Source of the DNA: Brachypodius melanocephalos
Lineage: Eukaryota > Chordata > Aves > Passeriformes > Pycnonotidae
Assembly: GCA_013398615.1 (NCBI GenBank)
Contig: VZSR01001479.1
Location: 10,670,564 to 10,734,563, forward strand
Direction of reading: 5' to 3'
Length of the DNA: 64,000 nt
Below the pieces are notes generated by a model. The model was not told the origin of the DNA. It did no database searches and saw only the letters and a list, made by a program, of their open reading frames with translations. The translations under genes were made by a program, and so were the position numbers. Shown here in pieces: positions 57,766 through 64,000 of this stretch; the stretch's first letter is position 1, and every line of letters begins with the position of its first letter.

Positions 57766-60334
57766 GTGTATCTGAGGCTGACAAATGGCCAACAGCATAA
57801 AAATGCATGGAGTTGATATTACTGAGGTTGAACAATTCCACTTTCCACCAAGTTGCTTTCAGAGCAAAATTAATCAGGGATTTTGGAGGCCTCTGTTAGC
57901 AAGAGCAAACAGTGTCTGCTGTGTCTGTGAAAGGGTTGATACTGAGTGCTCAGGAGCAGGGATTTGGACACAGGGACTCCATGTCCAGGGAAGTAAATTC
58001 ACATGTGGCTGAAGGAGACGAGGATCCAGGATTTGGAAGAGATGAGCAGGAAGGTGAGTAGGTGTGTGTGGGGTGGATTTTTTGGGGATCTGAGGTTTAA
58101 ATGACTTAAACTAGATTTTAAAAATACTGTATGAATTGTAGACACAAGAAGTTGTACAGTACTGTATCTGTTTATGAATTAGAGAGCATAATTAACATTA
58201 AAGACACTGCTCTTTTTTCCTTTGCACCTGGGTGAAGAATGGATTTAGTGAATGTTTTTCTCAGATGAGAATTTGTGTGTCTTAACAGTTGCAAAGATGG
58301 ACTCACAGTTTGAAAGCTGTTTGTGAAAGGACATAACTAATATGCAAGGTTTGATGTTAATTTAAGTAGGAACATTGCTAAAAGCTGTGAGTCAGTTCCA
58401 AAGTATTGTGGAATGGGGGAGGTATTTTCGTGCTACTGAATGAGTGTTGTTGACTACATAAATCTTTACTAAGAGGTGAGGAAGGTATGGAATTTATTTG
58501 CTAGTATGCTGGGTTTTTTTCTGAACCCTGTGGTTCAATTAATTTTGAGTTTTTAGTGAAAACGATATACAACATTAAGATATCTGTAGTAATTAGAATT
58601 CCCTTTATGAAAATGCATTATACTACTCTCATCTATTCAGAAGGGCACTTTTAGTCCTGTAACAACCAGTCTGAGTGTTAAATCTCACTTTGCAGGAAGT
58701 GGAGGACTGCTTTTTTTAAAGTGAAATATTAACACATATGATTTTGTTAAAGCTAAAAGGGAGATAACACCCCACTCTGATGTTTTGTTTTATCCTTTGG
58801 CAATCAAATTTTAATATCCTAAGTAAGTAATAAAGCATTCTTGGATACTTCCAAGTCTTAAGTCACTGTGACCTGTTTCTTCAGCAGTGTTCTGTCACAA
58901 GCTGCATGGTTTGTTTCAGAGCCATTTTAATGAAGAAGGATCCTACAAAAAATAATTATATTTTACCTGTGCTCCCAGTTTCCATAAATTTTCCATAACT
59001 TCTGGAGGAATTAATGTTTGTGTCTTCAGTTTGTAAACTCTCTGCAGATGTGTATAGCATCTACCCCAACCAGAGTGAAGGTATTTTCTTCCTCACCTGG
59101 CTGATTTAGTAGAACTAAATACCAGGGTGAGATTATTGATGGCAGAGAAAACTAGATTAATTTACCTTTTTTTCCCCCAATTTGCCATGCTGTTTCAGAC
59201 TTGGTGTTAGTAGTAGTTTTATGGCTCTGATACCATAAGGGTCTAGGCAGAAAGAATTGAAAAAAAATTGGAAGAATTTGAGGCTGAAGGTTGGAGTAAA
59301 CCAAGACGCAAATGATGTGACCAGGAGCCTTAAAACCTTTTACTCAAATACAGACCTGTTTGTTTGTATTGCAATCCAAAAGCAAGTTTTATCTTGAAAT
59401 CCAGTTTTGTTGTGTCTACGGAGAGGAAGAGGAGGAGGAGCAGATATAAATTGTTAAAGGTCCATTGATTTTTAGAACATAAAAAGGATTTTTGCATGCT
59501 TCTTCCATCCCCTTGTTTACTTAACAGTTGCAGGAGCTTTGACACTGGTGAGTTGAAAATGTTCTGTAAAAGGTTTAAAAATGAGAAGCAGGGTGGAAAG
59601 CAGAATATGCAGCTCTATTTGTCCATTCCAGAGGTAGCTCAGTAACATCATGTTCTGTGCAAATAAACAGTAGGTTTCAATTATCTGCTGCTAATTATCA
59701 CCCAAATTTGATTTGCACGCTCTTCAAAGGGACTCATATCTTTCCATTTAATTATTTGTTTCAATGCAATGAGTGAATTTAATTCAAACCAAACGTGGAT
59801 CAATTTCCTACTGGAAAAAAAATGCAAGGAATGTGTTTATCCGTGGTCATATCAGTTTAATTTTAGTTTAATGTATGTGGTGATTCACGGCCTCAGTGGG
59901 GAGGTGAATTTGTGTCAATCTGTGAATTGGCTTTGCCTGTTTGGCAAGTTTGTAAAGGGATTGGTCAGTTGTAGAAGGTCTTAAATAATTGTTCCAAATG
60001 GGGTGGTTCCTGTGGGCTCCGAGTAATGAGAGAAAGTTTTAATGTTACACAGATGTAACCAAATCTCATTGTGAAGACTTTCCCCCCCAGTTATTATTTC
60101 CATTATACAGCATCAAGCCAGTTGGTCTTTCACACAGACTTTTTTTGTACTGCAGTAATTATCCTTTTAATCTTTATAGGCAGATTGTGTTTATTCTTCT
60201 GTCTCAAGTCTCTGAGGGCATTGAAACAATGGTCTCATGCCTTTCCTTCACCAAAAGCACCTACTAAAAACTATAGGCCTAGGGAAGAAATGAGGTGATT
60301 TAAAATATGTCGGGAGTGATTGACTAAGACATCT

Positions 60335-60476
60335 AGCAGTGTCCTGGAAATCCTGCAGTACTGTGTCATGTGGACATTGTCCTGGGAAACATGCTCTAGG
60401 TCACCCTGCTTGAGCAGGGCCCTTAGACAAGGTGATCTCCAGTCATCCCCTCCATCCTTAACAACTCTGCTAATAA
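60335..60476 (+). mobile_element. CR1 LINE 3' fragment
   Basis: Plus-oriented: TGTCCTGGGAAACATGCTCT, CACCCTGCTTGAGCAGGGCC, CAAGGTGATCTCCAGTCATC and CCATCCTTAACAACTCTG match the last part of CR1 before its terminal 8-bp repeat, which is lost. Confidence 0.85.
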
Positions 60477-62999
60477 TAGTCAGTTAACACTGTGGAGAAA
60501 GGTTATTTAAGTGTGCAGTAGTTTTCAGTTGAACGTTGTGGGATCACACAGGTCATGGTGTGTATTGAAAAATTCATTGATTTATGCTTTTTATGACCTA
60601 GAAACAGAATGTACTGTGAGGAAGATGTTAAAAGATTGTTACCAGTCAAATGGCTAGTATTTTACAGAAAATAACAACTGTCAGTAAAGTAAGTGTCATC
60701 TTTAGCAGAGTTGTCTCTGTGAATGGATATTCACCAAATGCCAGCAGCTACAGAGGCTCTGCTGGGGAGTCTCCTACATGATGTAGCTCTAACTCCAGGC
60801 AGTCATTCATAAAATGTTCAGTGGATGCAGTGAATGCTCTTCATTTTAACATGTCTTGTCTCTTTTCACCATTAAAAACATTGTATGTCCATTCTCATCC
60901 GCAATCTCTTTTACCTGGTCTGTTACCCACTGCTGCAGTAGCTGCCAGCTCCCCCCTCCAGTCTCCATCTCTTCCTTGTGATGAAAGCAGTGCTGGCAGC
61001 TGCTCTCTGTGCACAGATGGCAAACTTAGGCAGTCCTTGTTCAGACACTTGAGCCTCTGCTTTTTCTGTCCCTTGAAATCAGTCTTTGTGATAAAACACA
61101 TTATTGCTTATTTAGTACCTTTGTGGTGCAATGGATGCAGCCAGGGGGCAATCTGCCATGCAGCTGGCTAGGCACGGAGCAGCCACAGCAGGGAGAAGGG
61201 TAAATCCAACTGGGAACTGCTGCCTGTAAAGGTGGCAGTGAAAGTGTTGCTAGCCCTGGTGATTGGTATCAGCCATTTACACGGGCAGGGAGTTTGGGTA
61301 CATGCTCCTGCTAAAAATTGTATTCAGGATTGTGCACTCGTGTTTCCTGTCCTGCTTGTAGGGATGTATAGACCCTCCAGGACAGGGCCCTCACAAAGCA
61401 GCGACATGCAGCCCTGGCTGGGTGTGGATGTTAGAGCCTGCCCTGGCTGTGGGGTGTCTGACTGCACCAAGCCTAGCACAAGGCTCTGGCCTCCTTTGCC
61501 CTCAGCCAGGTGCGTGGGTTTAGGATGAAATCACTTAGACCTCTGGATAAAGAGCTTTTAGGAGTGTGGGGTTTGTTTTGTGTTGTTGAGGTTTTTCCAA
61601 CTTTCTGTTTTTCTCAGGAGAAGGAATGGAGTTCTGGTAAACACTAGAATCTGGATAAAAGCTAAAATTTGGTCTGCAGAGCATTTTTATCCTACATTTT
61701 GACTACCTTTCAGAAAGAATAGTATGTATAGATTCTGTAGGCGGGCAGACACAATAGCACAGGAAAGTGTGAATTTTTTCCAGCTGTCTTAATGGAGTGT
61801 TGATTTTAAAACCGAATTTCACTGCTGCTTGCTATGCAATTAGCACACAATGAATAAATTTGGTTAGTTCAGCTGTGCAATACCATACTTTGCTTTGGGG
61901 TGGGTGTCATTGTGGCCACTTCAATCAAAACCTCTTTGTAAGGTAAGTGAGCAGTCAAAGAGCGAACAAAATTTGAGGCAATGAAAGCAAGAATATGTCG
62001 GGGAAACTGGTAATATTGTAATTCTATCAAAATTTGTTTGATGGAAGTGTTAATTACTCTTATACAAAATAAGTCCCCCCAAAAATCCCCATTAATCCTC
62101 CCTAGGCTCCCCCCGCAACAATCCAAACAAACAAAAAACCAGCAAAAAGAGTTGCAATACAGGAAATTTTAAACCCACAAAAGCATTTTTAAAGGTATCA
62201 AGTAAAGTAGAACCTGACAAACAGGCTGATCAGGAGAAGATAAATCTGATATTGTCATGTAAAGTTGAAATAAAGGAGAACAAGACAGCTGATGAAACAA
62301 AGACAGACTTCAATGAAGTAAACCCACTATTATTACGAATGTAACAGTTCCAGAACGCTAGCAACAGAGTTACTGTCTGTGTAGTAACAATACTATTTAC
62401 TGGTACAAACTTTTGAGCATGGTGAGATGAGGAAACCCACCCTGACTAAGGAGTTTCTCCCCACTTTCTAACGATGAAGCAATTAATAAATGTTATAACT
62501 TCCCAAGTAGCTTAAGATCTGACCCTTCCTTTTCAGTAATGATCTCTAAGTTGCTTCTATGAATCTGATGTTATTATTAATGATATTCTTCGCTAATAAG
62601 AAAAAAAGTTTTTAAGCACTTACAATAGATCAGATAGAACAGGAAACTGTTTCCAAAAATTCTGGAACACTCTGGGCCGGGGAAAGGATTAAAAAAAAAA
62701 CCTCGTTAAAATATTATGTATTTTATCAATTTTTGGTGGCCGTGGTTTGCAGATCATTCTCAGGACTCTCCACGAGGTGGAGGAAGCAGCTTGTGCTTGG
62801 TGCTGCGGTGTGGGAAGGGGCTGCGGGCGGCTGTGCGGGGTTCCCGCTGCCCTCCTTTCCCACTGTCAGTCCCGCACTCTCCCATTCCTGAGGGAGCACG
62901 CAGGGAAGGGCTCTGAGGCGTTTCGTGCCGGTTTGCTCCTTTTAAGAACGACAGTGGGGATTTCAGTATTTTGATTCATCAGAAGGTGTTGAAGGGCTG

Positions 63000-63118
63000 C
63001 ACAGAATCACAGAATATGCTAAGCAGGAAGGGACCCACGTGGATTTTTGAAATGCAACCCGTGGCCCTGCACAGGGCATCCCCAGGAATCACACCGTGTG
63101 CCTGGGAGTGTTGTCCCA
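63000..63118 (-). mobile_element. CR1 LINE 3' fragment with terminal repeat
   Basis: Minus-oriented. CACAGAATCACAGAAT at the left is the reverse complement of the (ATTCTGTG)n CR1 terminus, followed by GGAAGGGACCCACGTGG and GGCCCTGCACAGGGCATCCC, then GAATCACACCGTGTGCC. Truncated after about 119 bp. Confidence 0.85.
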
Positions 63119-64000
63119 GCATGGAGGATGCTGAGTGATGGTGATGGCAGAAGCTTGGTCCCCCAGCTGTGTGCTGCCTGTCCCTGGTCATACAGCCAGG
63201 GGCTGGAGGAGAAATCTGCTTCTCTGAGGTTTGGTGTGCTGCACTATATTCTGTCCTACAGGGCTGTTTCACTGTAAAACTGCTCTTCTTTATGGATAAA
63301 GTACAAGTAGGGAAAATAACAGCTGGTGTCTGTAATTAAAACTGTTGTAACTTCTACTAGATTTCTGCTAAGGCCTCTGATTTTTGAGCAGTGTTTCAGG
63401 TTTTCTTTTGACTGGACTTAGCTTGCACAATTATACCCAAACTTGTCTTTTGGAGAATCTTGTATTTTCAGTCTTTGCAGCTTCTAAAATCAAACCTCCA
63501 TTTAATTTGTAGTCTGAAACCCTCACCCAGTTGATTTTTATTTTTGCCTGACAGGCTGAAACCTGTCAGCGCAATATAGAAAATATTGAAGTTTGATTCA
63601 GTGGATTTCTGTTGAGGGGGGAAAAAAAAGTCTCAGTTAATACTCCTATGTGAATGACACGACACTGCCTCTGTTTTACCTGATCATCTTATGGCAGATC
63701 ACTTGACTTACTTTTCAAGGCATTAAAGTGTGTTTGCAGCCCTGCTAAGGTTGCTTCATCATTTCAGGCCCAACTCAATTGTATCCAGATAAAAAGTCAT
63801 TAGAATGGGGTGTTATCAAGGTGATTTGCGGTTAGTGAACACAAGAGCAGAATTGCAGACTGAGATGGTGAATTGCTTGGAAAGAAGGCTGGAAAGGGGT
63901 GTTGAGGATCCATTTCATCCTCCATACCTGATCCCCTGTGCCTATCCTGTTCTTGGCAGAAGCCTGTTGAAGGTTGCTCTTCTGAGCTTGCCCAAAATGT

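Larger units (their letters stand above)
56401..64000. other. Downstream flank without recognised genes
   Basis: 7.6 kb with CR1 fragments and microsatellites only. A modestly GC-rich stretch at 62790-62930 has a few CpGs but no recognisable exon. RPL7L1, which follows BICRAL in human, is not visible here. Confidence 0.55.

Noticed and set aside
1..64000. CRISPR arrays, bacterial operons, tRNA or rRNA genes
   Set aside because: The window is vertebrate nuclear DNA; I found no regularly spaced repeats and no recognisable tRNA or rRNA by eye. tRNAscan-SE and Infernal would be decisive for small RNAs.

Overview
This is nuclear DNA from a vertebrate, almost certainly a bird. Three genes are recognisable, all with large introns or long flanks. 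The interspersed repeats are of avian type: several truncated CR1 LINE 3' ends and copies of an ERVL-type LTR that begins TGTCCTGG. The gene order PRPH2 (-), TBCC (-), BICRAL/GLTSCR1L (+) matches human 6p21.1, from general knowledge of that locus. One 100-base run of N (20576-20675) shows this is a draft assembly.

Layout. 1-1132 is PRPH2 intron 1, and 1133-1713 (-) is PRPH2 coding exon 1; later PRPH2 exons lie outside the window to the left. About 1714-8400 is PRPH2 upstream and intergenic DNA. About 8400-9284 is the probable TBCC 3' UTR. 9285-10313 (-) is the complete, single-exon TBCC coding sequence, inside a CpG island that continues to about 10950 and forms an apparently bidirectional promoter. 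10314-35136 holds promoter DNA, candidate non-coding 5' exons and long 5' introns of BICRAL, with two further CpG-rich promoter-like blocks near 19.9-20.2 kb and 21.7-22.1 kb. 35142-52661 (+) is the complete BICRAL coding region in 11 coding exons. The exon phases join without a break into 1,090 codons plus stop. Its 3' UTR starts at 52662 and may run as far as about 56.4 kb. From about 56.4 kb to the end I see no gene, only CR1 fragments and simple repeats.

Mobile elements sit mainly in BICRAL introns and the downstream flank: six CR1 fragments, one internally deleted ERVL provirus (31081-32541), one solo LTR of the same family 32 bases after a BICRAL coding exon (47459 to about 47953), and a 242-bp non-autonomous hAT-type element with imperfect terminal inverted repeats and an 8-bp target duplication (30387-30628).

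The genes do not form a pathway. PRPH2 is a photoreceptor disc-rim tetraspanin, TBCC a tubulin-folding GTPase activator, and BICRAL a subunit of the non-canonical BAF chromatin remodeller. The most interesting points are the uORF series around the BICRAL start codon, a weak conserved-frame splice donor, an LTR close to a BICRAL exon, the young-looking architecture of the hAT element, and a small membrane-segment ORF in a BICRAL intron. I found no clearly new biological system.
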